A stretch of DNA of 64,000 nucleotides from Endozoicomonas sp. NE40 (GCF_040549045.1 NZ_JBEWTB010000002.1:3104501-3168500), one strand, 5' to 3'; counted from the stretch's first letter, positions 8,652-18,448 are shown. Notes: a model not told the origin generated them from the sequence alone. Program-made: numbers and translations.

Positions 8652-9536
8652 TCACTCTGTCTGCAATAGTTCTTTGATTTTCTGACGGATAAAGCCGTAT
8701 CGGGCAGGCAGTGGCCTGTATTCTTTTTCAACCAGATAGATGGTTTCAAATACCGGGTTCGGGAGCGTCAGAGTCTGTATTTTGTCTCTGTCAGGGAAAG
8801 CCTGAACCACAGACTCTGGTAAAACGGTGAAGCCCAGCCCGGCTGCTACAGGGTAAAGAATCATATTAATCTGATTGATATAGCCATTCACCTTAATATC
8901 AGACAGTTGTTGAATATATCCGGGAAAATTATCCTGCATAACCAATGTCGTGTGATGACTGGCGTCTGGATGACTGATCATACCCAGATCTGCCAGGTCA
9001 GAGAATGTTTTAACAGGCGTTGCACAGGCCGGTATGACAAGGCACAGGAGTTCACGACTTACCGGGGCCACCGACAGCAGGCTGGACTGTGGCTTGCAGG
9101 TCATTAACCCAAGGTCAATGTGGTGATTAAGCAACTCAGCCTCAATGCGGTGGTTTGGGGCTATTTCATAGTGTATTTTCAGGTTCTGGTATTGCTGTTG
9201 CAATGAAACCAGTTCCGAATAACAACGGATACCAAGAGCCCCCGGGCTTGATAAACGACATGTGCCTTCATAGGGGTTATCACTGCGCAACTGTTCTTTA
9301 AGGTCCTGCTCGTTACGCAGTAAGTTCAGTGCAAACTGGTAGACCTGTTCGCCTGCTGGTGTCAATTCAAACTGTTTACCATAACGGTTAAGCAGCGCCG
9401 TCTGGTAATACTGCTCAAGTTTCTGAATGTGCTGACTGACTCCAGGCTGAGTCATTGCCAGTACATGAGCCGTTTTCGTGAAGTGTCCCTGCTGAACCAG
9501 GGTTATGAACGTTCTTAGCCAGATTGGATTGATCAT
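8652..9536 (-). CDS. LysR-family transcriptional regulator
   Basis: A 294-aa LysR-type regulator. The N-terminal winged helix-turn-helix is clear (residues 1-60: WLRTFITLVQQGHFTKTAHVLAMTQPGVSQHIQKLEQ), followed by the linker helix and a periplasmic-binding-protein-like effector domain (LGLMTCKP, GLGFTVLPES near the C-terminus). It begins 9 bases after the stop of the large exported protein gene and is read in the same direction, so the two may be co-transcribed. Its target and inducer are unknown; the usual divergent target gene is absent. Confidence 0.9.
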   Translation of the reverse strand: MINPIWLRTFITLVQQGHFTKTAHVLAMTQPGVSQHIQKLEQYYQTALLNRYGKQFELTPAGEQVYQFALNLLRNEQDLKEQLRSDNPYEGTCRLSSPGALGIRCYSELVSLQQQYQNLKIHYEIAPNHRIEAELLNHHIDLGLMTCKPQSSLLSVAPVSRELLCLVIPACATPVKTFSDLADLGMISHPDASHHTTLVMQDNFPGYIQQLSDIKVNGYINQINMILYPVAAGLGFTVLPESVVQAFPDRDKIQTLTLPNPVFETIYLVEKEYRPLPARYGFIRQKIKELLQTE

Positions 9537-9545
9537 TATGACAAT

Positions 9546-12500
9546 TTATTCAGACATACCAGACTTGTTGACCAGTTCTTCATATTTTTCCTTCAGATAG
9601 TTCAACATTGCGAATACGAGAGTTTCATTGCTGGCATTGTTATTCTTATCTTCTGAAGATAATTCTATTTTCAGGTTGTCAGTTGAATTTTCCGCAATAA
9701 CAGGTTTTATTTCAGACAGCTTATTGTTCTGTTTTTGGGAATCTGGTACATCGGGTCTGTTAATGATCCACCAGTCAGGTTTAGAGCCGTATGCTGACAG
9801 AAAATGGCCTGTTGAAGAAGTCATAACGTTGGTAAAGAAAATCAGTCGTCCGGGTTTATTGGTCTTAATGGATTCCAGTTTCACATTATGCCTCAGCTCT
9901 CGGGTAATGACCCTGGGTTTATGTTTAGTAAACTTGAACGTCCACATCGAAAACAGAGGGGTTCCTATCCTATAGCCTAACCCTGGCTGAATAAGAAGAA
10001 CCGTGTCGGGTAGTTCATCATCAGCAAAACTCTCCAAAGCATCCAGCCAATGCAACAATGCCATAAACAGATGCCCTACCCGGACACCCAGCTCCATCCG
10101 TGCCTGTTTGTTTTCAGATGGCAGATGGTATTCCAATTGTTTAGACAGACGTGACAGAAGGGATGGGAATAATGTTTTCTGATAGGCACTGATAAGCGCA
10201 GTCAGCTTCAGATAGTACGATGAACTATTTTGTAAGTCACTTTCATCCTTTAAGGCTTCAGACGTTTCAAATTTGTTCATTGATTTGAAACGCCATGATG
10301 CAACAAGCTCGAAAGGGTAACGCTGGATAATATCAGCTTTTTCAGCTGACATTTCTGAAACCAGTGACCAGCGGCTTTTCGCAGAACCCGCAGGTGCATC
10401 ACTCGTCTGGTGCAGCAGTAACGATATGACATGGCTCTGTCCGGTCAGCTGCCTGATTCGTCGAAGATCGTGAATGTCTTCGGTGATGACTTTGCGCTGG
10501 TTGTGATCAAACCAGTAACTGGTTGAGCGGGGTTTAAACTGCTCGTCAGGTTGTATGACCTGAACCTCAAAGTAATAGCCAATATCATCCAGGGCTTCCA
10601 GAAGGGCAGGAATATTGTCAACTGCCTCCAGATCGATTTTTCTGCCATCAAGGTGTTTTGACAGGGTAATCTGCACCATCCGGCGCAACTCAGATGCAGA
10701 CAGACTGCCTTTATACAAATGGTTGGCAGGTCGCTTCCGGTCCAGCCAGTTGCTGAAGCATAACCATAGACTGCTGGATGTAAGGTTGGTTCTATGGTAT
10801 TTCAGTCCCAGGATAAAATTTGTATAACTTTCAGCTTCGATGTCGTCCATAAAGTATGGAGTGACATGAATGCTGTGCCTTTCGTGCTGTTCGTCGTAAA
10901 ACGGCTGTGCGGTCTTATGCCATTTTTGTCGCCGCTGCTGACGCCAGTGGTCGACTTTAGAAGCCATCATCGAAGCCTCCAGCCTCAATATCTTCATAAA
11001 TAGCAAAGTGGAGTCCATTCTGGCTCTGTTTGGAGGATGACGTGACCGGTTAAGAGCTGCTGCATCTGAATGATAAGCCGCTGAAACTTCCTGACCTTCT
11101 GCGAACAGGTCGCTGGAGTGTCTTTTATTGTGTTGAACTTCTGAAGCCGGGGGAAGGCCCGTCGACAGACGTCGCTCCTCGACCCGGCGTAACATTTCAT
11201 TGTATAAAGGAGGCAGGGAGGCGACCTTTTCCAGTGCATGGTCAAACAGGAGTTTCCAGACTTCATCTTTTTGCTTCTCCGCCTGGCAAATCATGCCGCT
11301 GATAAGGCATCTCTGATAGGCTTTCGTTCTTGCCTGGCTGGTTCTGAATAACATGCCCAGAAAGAAAAGATACCGATGCAGAGGGTTCAGGGACAGGCTG
11401 TGGAAGTGTCTGTCTATGCCATCCAGATCCATATCAATGAACTGACTGTTAATCTCCGGAAGCATGCCTTCAAAAGCCATGAAAAAGGGTGTCAGGTCGA
11501 CAACTTTTGCATGATCGCCGTCAACAAAATAGTTGGTGTAATTGGGATCAACTGCTATGGAAAAACCGTTTGCCATGGAAGCCAGCGTCTGGAACTGGCG
11601 GGCATTGGCAATATCACAGTCAACGAGAAGGCCAACAATATCATCCAGATGCTTTTTCAGGGCAGACAGAGGCTGGTGCGGGTCTTCAAAAAGGTGATCA
11701 AGAAACTGAATGGCGTTGTGTTTTTTTTGTACGCCATAGATGGCACGCATGCCTTTCTTTCGGGCTGGTACAGAAAAATACATTAATGGCAGATACTCAA
11801 TTTCCGCCATGGTCAACAGGCGCATATTGATTTGCGCGGTCAAAATGAAATCGTCAGCCGATTGTTTGTCTGGCAATTCATGAATAATCCGTTTAACAGC
11901 TGCTGAGCGTAAGAAGCTGACCGGTTTCATAACCTGCGCTGATATACCGCTACCGAGCAGGCTTTCAATATGGCGGTTTGCCAGAGGGTTCTGTGGGTTG
12001 TATAGCTTTTCCACCTGGCTGAGAAACAGCCTGACCTTTTTTTCTGTGTATTCAGGAACGGGCCTGAATTCATCATTTGTGTCGATAAGGTCGCTGACAG
12101 CAAACTGCCTGGCAGGCCCCATGGGGAAACACAGCTCGTAGTGATTGTTTGAGGCGTCGCTGACGCAAACTGAAATAAGCAGAAACTGGTCACGCACCCC
12201 CCCTCTTCTGATGGTGGGATGGTTCTCACAGTTGGCATCTGGTTTGAAATAGGCGTGCTCGTAGTTTCTGTCCAGGGCTTGCAAAACTCTGACATACTGG
12301 TTGTTGGAAAACAGTGAGGCTTTGCTGTTATCTGGCTCATCGCGGCTGCATTGAAGCTTCAGTGGAAAATTTTTGCTGAAGGTGAACCCTGAAACAGTTT
12401 CTGAGTAAGGAATGTCGTGTGTGTGATAGCTATATTTGATGCTTTGATGGTTAGGCGAATTCTTGTCCAGAAAAGGATCTGGAAACGGAATAAATATGGA

Positions 12501-12815
12501 CTCAGTGGATTTGTTAGCACTACCGCCTTCAGAAGGAATAAAAAACAGGTCAAAGTACTCCTGGTAAGGGCTGACAGGATTTTTTTTCAAAAACTGACCA
12601 AAGACGGAGAGTGATCTTCTGAACCATTCAGTGTTGTCTGCAATGAAGTGCTCAAGGGTACTTTTGTACAACCATGTAAACTGTTCAAGTTCGGTGTCAG
12701 CGACAGCTGATGGACTACTGAACTGAAGGCAGAACAATAATGAGATTAACCCCGGTCCTTTAAGTCGTTTTATTAACCGGATTTTCTTTTTACAGGTGAC
12801 CTTATGCAGAATCAA
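9546..12815 (-). CDS. Large exported protein of unknown function (1089 aa)
   Basis: I do not recognise a family. The N-terminus is basic (KKKIRLIKRLK) followed by a hydrophobic run GPGLISLLFCLQFSSPSAVADT, a plausible Sec signal peptide with cleavage after AVA near residue 39, so the protein is probably periplasmic, secreted or outer-membrane associated. The remainder is soluble, mostly mixed alpha/beta with few repeats, and shows no clear catalytic signature. Notable segments are HDIPYSETVSGFTF and AYGSKPDWWIINRPD near the end. Base composition is more AT-rich than the neighbours. Long single-domain exported proteins of unknown role are common in symbionts; an effector role would be only a guess. 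LysR follows in the same direction. Confidence 0.75.
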   Translation of the reverse strand: MILHKVTCKKKIRLIKRLKGPGLISLLFCLQFSSPSAVADTELEQFTWLYKSTLEHFIADNTEWFRRSLSVFGQFLKKNPVSPYQEYFDLFFIPSEGGSANKSTESIFIPFPDPFLDKNSPNHQSIKYSYHTHDIPYSETVSGFTFSKNFPLKLQCSRDEPDNSKASLFSNNQYVRVLQALDRNYEHAYFKPDANCENHPTIRRGGVRDQFLLISVCVSDASNNHYELCFPMGPARQFAVSDLIDTNDEFRPVPEYTEKKVRLFLSQVEKLYNPQNPLANRHIESLLGSGISAQVMKPVSFLRSAAVKRIIHELPDKQSADDFILTAQINMRLLTMAEIEYLPLMYFSVPARKKGMRAIYGVQKKHNAIQFLDHLFEDPHQPLSALKKHLDDIVGLLVDCDIANARQFQTLASMANGFSIAVDPNYTNYFVDGDHAKVVDLTPFFMAFEGMLPEINSQFIDMDLDGIDRHFHSLSLNPLHRYLFFLGMLFRTSQARTKAYQRCLISGMICQAEKQKDEVWKLLFDHALEKVASLPPLYNEMLRRVEERRLSTGLPPASEVQHNKRHSSDLFAEGQEVSAAYHSDAAALNRSRHPPNRARMDSTLLFMKILRLEASMMASKVDHWRQQRRQKWHKTAQPFYDEQHERHSIHVTPYFMDDIEAESYTNFILGLKYHRTNLTSSSLWLCFSNWLDRKRPANHLYKGSLSASELRRMVQITLSKHLDGRKIDLEAVDNIPALLEALDDIGYYFEVQVIQPDEQFKPRSTSYWFDHNQRKVITEDIHDLRRIRQLTGQSHVISLLLHQTSDAPAGSAKSRWSLVSEMSAEKADIIQRYPFELVASWRFKSMNKFETSEALKDESDLQNSSSYYLKLTALISAYQKTLFPSLLSRLSKQLEYHLPSENKQARMELGVRVGHLFMALLHWLDALESFADDELPDTVLLIQPGLGYRIGTPLFSMWTFKFTKHKPRVITRELRHNVKLESIKTNKPGRLIFFTNVMTSSTGHFLSAYGSKPDWWIINRPDVPDSQKQNNKLSEIKPVIAENSTDNLKIELSSEDKNNNASNETLVFAMLNYLKEKYEELVNKSGMSE

Positions 12816-12907
12816 ACTGACAACCTGAGCTTGTCTTGCTTATTGGTTGTCAGTGATTTTAGTTCAGATTTTGGAATTAGAAGTGGGCGACACGATACTG
12901 CTTCCCT

Positions 12908-13624
12908 TTAAAATGGGGCAGGTACCTCAAATGTCATCAATTCCTTCAAAGCCGGGTGTGTAAATGTCAGCCGGGTAGCGTGGAGATTCAGTCTTGCGCT
13001 GGCTTCATACGCCTCGGGATGGGCATAGAACTCACAGCCAAGAATCGGATGGCCCAGTTCTGCCATGTGTACCCTTAACTGGTGTGAGCGTCCTGTAACA
13101 GGCTCAAGCCATACACGACTGTTTTGTGATGAAGCTTCCTGATGCTGATTGGAGCAGGTATTGATACAGGTATTGATGCAGGTGTAGTGAGTCAGGGCTG
13201 GTTTGCCTTGTTCGTGATCAACCATCTGCTTTGGGCGGTTCGGCCAGTCGCAACGCATGGGCAGGTTCACGGAACCGGACTGTTCCGCAGGGGTTCCCCA
13301 CACTTCTGCGGTGTATCCCTTACTGACCAGACGATCCTGAAACTGGCGACTTAACGCCCTGTGACTGTCTGCCTGAAGGGCAAACACCATCACTCCGGAA
13401 GTGGACATGTCCAGTCGGTGTACAACCCGGCTTTCAGGGTTTATTGCCTGCAGGCGAGACAGAGCGCTGTCAAAGTTGGCGGGATGACGTCCGGGTACGC
13501 TAAGCAGGCCAGCGGGTTTGTCGACCACTACCAGATGGTCGTCCCGGTAGAGTTCCCGGAGTTCCTCATGGCAGGGAGGTACTATATGTACAGGGCGTTC
13601 AGAAGTTTGGGCAGATTCAGTCAT
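12908..13624 (-). CDS. rluA: RluA-family RNA pseudouridine synthase
   Basis: Converts uridine to pseudouridine in rRNA/tRNA. The catalytic motif VVHRLDMSTSGVMVFA has the nucleophilic Asp at about D72, and LEPVTGRSHQLRVHMAELGHPILG is the conserved C-terminal RluA block. It has no S4 domain, matching the short RluA subfamily (23S U746 / tRNA U32 dual specificity); the symbol is assigned on that basis. An unusual insert, CINTCINTCSNQHQEASSQN, just before the LEPVTGRS block, is encoded partly by a 12-bp tandem repeat (see findings). The gene follows the LplT-like gene on the same strand, but a hairpin lies between them. Confidence 0.88.
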   Translation of the reverse strand: MTESAQTSERPVHIVPPCHEELRELYRDDHLVVVDKPAGLLSVPGRHPANFDSALSRLQAINPESRVVHRLDMSTSGVMVFALQADSHRALSRQFQDRLVSKGYTAEVWGTPAEQSGSVNLPMRCDWPNRPKQMVDHEQGKPALTHYTCINTCINTCSNQHQEASSQNSRVWLEPVTGRSHQLRVHMAELGHPILGCEFYAHPEAYEASARLNLHATRLTFTHPALKELMTFEVPAPF

Positions 13625-13643
13625 GGTGGAGAATTATGGCGGT

Positions 13644-13672
13644 AAAAGCCACCGATGTCAGTGGTGGCTTTT
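13644..13672 (-). terminator. Hairpin terminator between the MFS gene and rluA
   Basis: Perfect 10-bp stem AAAAGCCACC / GGTGGCTTTT. In minus-strand reading it ends with a short T-run and follows the MFS stop codon, so it probably ends that transcript before rluA. Confidence 0.7.
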
Positions 13673-13680
13673 GCGAAGAT

Positions 13681-13702
13681 GACAGGTATCAGGATACCTG
13701 TC
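13681..13702. repeat. Perfect 10-bp inverted repeat over the MFS stop codon
   Basis: GACAGGTATC - AG - GATACCTGTC. It overlaps the last codons of the MFS gene, and a second hairpin (13644-13672) follows at once. Role unknown; it may strengthen termination or protect the 3' end. Confidence 0.6.
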
Positions 13703-15011
13703 GTGAAAAGCGAACCCTGAAACGTTGCCAGAATTCTGGCGATGTTCTGAAAATCAGCAGGCTGACAATCACATGCAGAACCGCCAGGGTCAGGAAAAAC
13801 TCTTCAATGGTTCGATTGGCTACCCCCAGGAACAGCATTCCGAACACAGCGCTGCCAACCATGTAGGAGGAGTTCATAACATTCAGTGCAGCAATCATTC
13901 GCGCGCGGCGGCTTTCATCGGTTCTTTTCTGAACCATGGCGTACAGTGGCACAATAAACAGTCCGCCAAAAAAGCCAATCATGGCAAGGTCAAACAATAC
14001 CCGGACATTGGCTGGAATCCTTATAAACTCACTGACACTGAGCAACGTTCCCTGAGTATTGGGTGAAATTGCAAAGAACAGATCCAGGGCAAAAAGGCTC
14101 AGGCCAAAAGCCCCCAGAGGCACGATGCCCGGTTCAACCTTTCCGTGGGAAATCCTTCCGCAGAACAGCGAGCCTGCTGCAACTCCAATGGTAAACATGG
14201 CGAGCATGATACTGACCACCTGAGGACTGCCCGCCAAAATCTGACTGGCAAGGTTTGGCAGTTGTGTCAGGTAGGCCGCACCGATAGCCCAGAACCAGGA
14301 GATGGCCACCAGGCTCATGTAAACCGTTTTATCGCCATGGGCATCCCTCATGATTTTCCGGGTCTGGCTGAACAGGTTGTAGCTGACTTCCAGCTCCGGC
14401 GCTGAAGCTTTGGCTTCCGGTACCTGTCTGGCGCAGAGCCAGCCAATAATAGCGAGCACAACAACCGATACAGCTATCCATTCATGGGCCTGAGGCAACT
14501 CAACCAATAGCCCTGCCCCAAGGGTTCCGAGGAGGATAGCGACAAAGGTACCCATTTCAACCAGAGCATTACCACCTACCAGTTCATCGTCGTGCAGATG
14601 CTGGGGAATGATGGCGTATTTCACCGGACCGAAGAAGGCACTCTGGGTTCCCATAAGGAACAGGAGAATCAGCAGTACCAGAAAGTTCTGGCTGATAATA
14701 AACCCGGCAGCCACAGCCATAATCGCAATTTCCAGCAGTTTCACCCTGCGGATAATCAGCGATTTTTCGTACTTGTCTGCCATTTGACCGGCAATACCGG
14801 AAAAGATGAAAAAAGGCAGGATAAATAAACCCGCTCCCAGATTGATAAACAGGTCAGAATCGAACGGCAACTGCTCTGCGGCAGCAAACGCAGCCATCAG
14901 GAGCAGTGTGTTTTTGTATATATTGTCGTTAAAAGCTCCCAGAAACTGGGTCGTAAAAAAAGGTAAAAACCGTCGTTTACCCAGCAGGGAAAGTTGGTGA
15001 CTGTGACTCAT
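13689..15011 (-). CDS. MFS transporter, LplT-like
   Basis: A 440-aa major facilitator protein with about 12 membrane segments. The N-terminus (FLPFFTTQFLGAFNDNIYKNTLLL) and the motif GTQSAFFGPVKYAIIPQHL match the lysophospholipid-transporter LplT family, which flips lysophospholipids across the inner membrane. In many bacteria LplT is fused to, or next to, the acyltransferase Aas; no such domain is visible here, so the substrate is uncertain. The stop codon lies within a perfect inverted repeat (13681-13702). The intergenic region upstream is 477 bases. Confidence 0.8.
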   Translation of the reverse strand: MSHSHQLSLLGKRRFLPFFTTQFLGAFNDNIYKNTLLLMAAFAAAEQLPFDSDLFINLGAGLFILPFFIFSGIAGQMADKYEKSLIIRRVKLLEIAIMAVAAGFIISQNFLVLLILLFLMGTQSAFFGPVKYAIIPQHLHDDELVGGNALVEMGTFVAILLGTLGAGLLVELPQAHEWIAVSVVVLAIIGWLCARQVPEAKASAPELEVSYNLFSQTRKIMRDAHGDKTVYMSLVAISWFWAIGAAYLTQLPNLASQILAGSPQVVSIMLAMFTIGVAAGSLFCGRISHGKVEPGIVPLGAFGLSLFALDLFFAISPNTQGTLLSVSEFIRIPANVRVLFDLAMIGFFGGLFIVPLYAMVQKRTDESRRARMIAALNVMNSSYMVGSAVFGMLFLGVANRTIEEFFLTLAVLHVIVSLLIFRTSPEFWQRFRVRFSRQVS

Positions 15012-15488
15012 TAGGTCTCCGCGTCCTGAAGTCTGAAACGGGTAGTTACTAAGAACATTCGCAGGTAATGAAGACTAATGCAACAATCGTTAATAACTTT
15101 TCACGGCTGACAGATAAAAGTCTGTGGTTTTATCAGGTAAGTGAATAGTCAGTCAAAGAATCTAATTGTTTTTCCTGACCAGAAATGATGATGAGCGGGG
15201 CGGAATAATTGTATTAAGAACCCCACTGTTAGATTAAGCGGGGAACAATAAATAGCATCAATTACATATTAGTTTTGTTTTGATTGGTTGTTTTTTTAAA
15301 CACTTAATATGAATGTAGTTTATCTTTTCGTTGCTGCTTGTAAGTAAGCAGCCTTTATTTTTAGTGGTTAAGAACAAATGTTGCATATTATGTACACAAA
15401 TAAAAAAGTAGGGTTCCTCCTTACCGGACGATAAGCTATAACTTATTTTTAATGCGATAGTTGTCCTGTATAGACACTATTTCGGCAA
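15012..15488. other. AT-rich intergenic region
   Basis: 477 bases between the LplT-like gene start and the Crp/Fnr gene end, both on the minus strand. It should hold the promoter of the MFS gene and the 3' region of the regulator. No gene, RNA or strong hairpin was recognised. Confidence 0.5.
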
Positions 15489-16202
15489 TTATTTAACTAA
15501 CTTTTCATGGCTCATTAAATGATCTTGATCAATAATTTCAAACCACCCATAGCCACTTTTGATTTTGCCATTCTTAACCAGCTGTTTGATTTCTGCATGT
15601 ACCTTCTGACGGCTGACACCCAGCATTTCAGCCAGCTCGTTCTGTGTCGCATAAACTCTCCGGCTGACGGGCTCTGCGACGGTTGTCAGTTTGTGCATGA
15701 CCCGTTCAGGCAGTGGCCTGATCAACAGTGACTCAATAATATCTTCCAGATCGCAGGCATTACCTGATAATGATTTTAATAACTCATTCATTAATGCAGG
15801 GTAATTATTCAGTTCTTCCGGCTTGACCTTAATTAAAAGTGATAAACAGTCTGTTTGCGCCTGAACTGACGTTGTATGTTTTTTGATACCATAGAAAAAA
15901 CCAAAGTTAATCAGATGTTTGGAATGCTTGAAATGTATCGCAATCGAATGACTCTCCTGATTTGATTTAGAGGTTTTGGTAGAGCCGGAAAGAAGAATTA
16001 AAATGCCTTCTATTAATTCACCTTGTCTGCATATATATCCATCTGTTTGTGTTTTGATCAATCGACATTTTGGAGTCAGCTTTCTAAGTTCTTGTTCAGA
16101 TATCTGGTCACCTAATAAATCTAACAGGTATGGTTCAACGGAAGGTGTTTTGTAAATTGATGATAGAAGTTTTATGGGTGGAGAATAATACACGAGAGTC
16201 AT
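15489..16202 (-). CDS. Crp/Fnr-family transcriptional regulator
   Basis: A 237-aa regulator with an N-terminal cyclic-nucleotide-binding-like beta barrel (about 35-140: DGYICRQGELIEGILILLSGSTK) and a C-terminal Crp-type winged helix-turn-helix (about 185-225: TQNELAEMLGVSRQKVHAEIKQLVKNGKIKSGYGWFEI). It has no N-terminal cysteine cluster like FNR, so it is not an obvious oxygen sensor, and the barrel lacks a convincing RxS cAMP-binding signature; the ligand is unknown. It stands alone, flanked by AT-rich gaps. Whether it controls the nearby genes cannot be told. Confidence 0.88.
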   Translation of the reverse strand: MTLVYYSPPIKLLSSIYKTPSVEPYLLDLLGDQISEQELRKLTPKCRLIKTQTDGYICRQGELIEGILILLSGSTKTSKSNQESHSIAIHFKHSKHLINFGFFYGIKKHTTSVQAQTDCLSLLIKVKPEELNNYPALMNELLKSLSGNACDLEDIIESLLIRPLPERVMHKLTTVAEPVSRRVYATQNELAEMLGVSRQKVHAEIKQLVKNGKIKSGYGWFEIIDQDHLMSHEKLVK

Positions 16203-16287
16203 CGCGCCCTTAATAATATATTGTCGCTTATAATTAGTACCACATTAAAAAAATTAATAAAGACTGTTTTATTAAATTTTTACTATT

Positions 16288-16308
16288 GCTCCGAATATTC
16301 TTCGGAGC
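16288..16308 (-). terminator. Hairpin after pdxY
   Basis: Perfect 8-bp stem GCTCCGAA / TTCGGAGC with a 5-base loop. On the minus strand it lies just after the pdxY stop and is followed by an A/T-rich, only partly T-rich tail. Confidence 0.5.
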
Positions 16309-16322
16309 ATGTAAGGAAATAG

Positions 16323-17183
16323 TCAAACATTAACAGGTATGGCCTGAAAAGTAACAGATGGTTTCACCAGTTCATCCTGAGAACCAATCAGTTGTAACTC
16401 CTTGCTACCGGCCAGACTGGTGTTTTTGAACAACCCATGCATAGCCCCGGCAATATGCTCAAGTGAATGTTTAAGGTCACAGTTTTCCAGAAGTTTCGCC
16501 ATAAATAACGCCGCTGTTGCGTCGCCAGAGCCACTGACAACCCCGTTGATCGGGTACGCCGGTGTTTTAACCAGCCAGGCTTCTGAATCATTGACTGCCA
16601 TCATCGCAATATGCTTTCCCTTGCAGTCGTCCGTTATAAGGCTTGTGACCAGCACCATGTCGGGACCTTCTGCCAGCAGGCTTCTGGCACCCTTTAATGC
16701 CTGCTCTGTAGAGGCTATTTTTCTGCCGGTAAGCAGCTCCAGTTCAAAATGGTTAGGCGTAATAATATTGGCCTGCTGGATCACCTTGTTCCGAAAAAAG
16801 TCTGGAATGTCTTTCTGCACATAAATGCCGGTGTCAGTGTCACCAATCACCGGGTCGCAGCAGTACAGCACCTCAGGGTTTGCAGAACGAACGCGTTCAA
16901 CCGCATCCAGTATCACTTCCGCCATGCCCGGGTCACCCATATATCCGGACAGGATGGCGTCGCATTCGGCAAAAGCACCATGTTCCTCCATCCCCAGCAG
17001 TACATCCCGCACGGTTTCGGGGGTAAACACAGGGCCTCGCCAGCCAGTATGACCGGTGTGATTGGAAAACATGACAGTATTGATGGGCCAGACATTAAAG
17101 CCCAGCCGCTGCAGCGGGAAAACAGCTGATGAATTGCCCGCGTGACCTACAGCAACATGGGACTGGATTGAAAGAATATTCAT
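16323..17183 (-). CDS. pdxY: Pyridoxal kinase
   Basis: PfkB/ribokinase-superfamily kinase phosphorylating pyridoxal to PLP with ATP, part of the B6 salvage pathway. At 286 aa it has the usual PdxY length. Motifs: N-terminal SIQSHVAVGHAGNSSAVFPLQRLG, the central CDPVIGDTDTGIYV, ITPNHFELELLTG, and the anion-hole/catalytic GSGDATAALFMAKL. It lies 57 bases downstream of the isovaleryl-CoA dehydrogenase gene in the same direction and may be co-transcribed by read-through. Confidence 0.93.
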   Translation of the reverse strand: MNILSIQSHVAVGHAGNSSAVFPLQRLGFNVWPINTVMFSNHTGHTGWRGPVFTPETVRDVLLGMEEHGAFAECDAILSGYMGDPGMAEVILDAVERVRSANPEVLYCCDPVIGDTDTGIYVQKDIPDFFRNKVIQQANIITPNHFELELLTGRKIASTEQALKGARSLLAEGPDMVLVTSLITDDCKGKHIAMMAVNDSEAWLVKTPAYPINGVVSGSGDATAALFMAKLLENCDLKHSLEHIAGAMHGLFKNTSLAGSKELQLIGSQDELVKPSVTFQAIPVNV

Positions 17184-17240
17184 GCATCAGACTGTACTCA
17201 CTAATGATTTCAGCCTCAAGCGTTTGCGTTGGGAGAGCCG

Positions 17241-18428
17241 CTATTCTCTTAACAACTCACCGGCAATGATCATTTTGCGAACCTCGGTGGTGCCTGCGCC
17301 GATTTCCAGCAATTTGGTAGAACGGAACAGGCGGTTTATTTCCGATTCCCAGATATAGCCCGTCCCGCCATGTATCTGTACACCGTTGTCTAAAACCCGG
17401 TTGCACATATCGGCACAATACATAATGGAAGCCGCAGTGCGGGCATGGATTTCACCACGGCCTGCGGTGGTTTCATCAATATTGGAGACTTCTGCCAGTA
17501 CCTGCCAGCAGAAGGTTTTCATGGTTTCGACCCAGACGTACATATCGGCCAGCCGTGACTGAATCATCTGAAAGCTGGCAATGGTTTTGCCAAACTGCTC
17601 ACGGGTCTGAGCATAATCCACCGACAGTTCCAGCGTGCGCTCAGCAATACCCACATTAATCGGGGCAATCATGGCACGCTCAATGTCCAGGCCGCTCATC
17701 ACGACCTTGTGACCCTCATGTTCTTTTCCGACAATGTTTTCCACCGGAACCCGCAGGTCTTCAAAGACCAGTTCACCGGTCTGGCTGCCCCGGAATCCCA
17801 TCTTTTGCAGCTTTTGAGCTACTTTAAATCCGGGTGAACCGGTTTCAACGACAAATGCCGTAATACCTTTGGAACCCCGGTCAGGTTGAGTTCTGGCGTA
17901 CACCAGACAGACGTCGGCAACAGGGCCATTGGTAATATAAATCTTGGAGCCGTTAAGAATGTATTCATCCCCCTCCCGAACGGCTTTTGTCCGCATGGAG
18001 CCCAGCGCGTCGGAACCGGCACCGGGTTCGGTTAAGCCCAGACAGCCTGTCCATTCACCAGAGCAAAGTTTTGGCAGATACTTCTGCCGGATCATTTCGC
18101 TGCCGTTGTTATACAGGCTGTTCACACAAAGGTTGTCGTGGGCAACCCAGCTCAGTGCAAAGGCATGGTTCCAGCGGGATATTGCCTGCAGAATCAAACC
18201 GGCTTCCAGTATCGACAAGCCTGCGCCGCCATACTGTTCCGGCACGGTTACACCCAGCAGACCCAGTTTGCCCATTTCCTTAAAGGTATCCTGCGGCCAC
18301 CACTCTTCATTATCCATCTTTTCACACAGGGGATAGAGTTGTTCCCGGGCAAAACGATCGGCATGATCCATCAGGCTTTGCTGGTCAGGGGTAAGGGCAA
18401 AAGCATGGCTGTTAGCTGAGCTGTTCAT
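17241..18428 (-). CDS. liuA: Isovaleryl-CoA dehydrogenase
   Basis: FAD acyl-CoA dehydrogenase of 395 aa. It oxidises isovaleryl-CoA to 3-methylcrotonyl-CoA in leucine breakdown. General motifs: CLGLTEPGAGSDALG, YITNGPVADVCLVYA, KMGFRGSQTGELVFEDLRVP and the C-terminal EIGAGTTEVRKMIIAGELL. A Glu lies in SGLDIERAMIAP, where isovaleryl-CoA dehydrogenases carry their catalytic base; other acyl-CoA dehydrogenases use a Glu near the C-terminus, replaced here by HGGTGYIWE. AGGATGA precedes ATG 18428. The gene follows the carboxyltransferase gene by 20 bases, so it belongs to the carboxylase operon. Context and the Glu position both point to isovaleryl-CoA. Confidence 0.9.
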   Translation of the reverse strand: MNSSANSHAFALTPDQQSLMDHADRFAREQLYPLCEKMDNEEWWPQDTFKEMGKLGLLGVTVPEQYGGAGLSILEAGLILQAISRWNHAFALSWVAHDNLCVNSLYNNGSEMIRQKYLPKLCSGEWTGCLGLTEPGAGSDALGSMRTKAVREGDEYILNGSKIYITNGPVADVCLVYARTQPDRGSKGITAFVVETGSPGFKVAQKLQKMGFRGSQTGELVFEDLRVPVENIVGKEHEGHKVVMSGLDIERAMIAPINVGIAERTLELSVDYAQTREQFGKTIASFQMIQSRLADMYVWVETMKTFCWQVLAEVSNIDETTAGRGEIHARTAASIMYCADMCNRVLDNGVQIHGGTGYIWESEINRLFRSTKLLEIGAGTTEVRKMIIAGELLRE

Positions 18429-18448
18429 AATTATTCATCCTCGGACTG

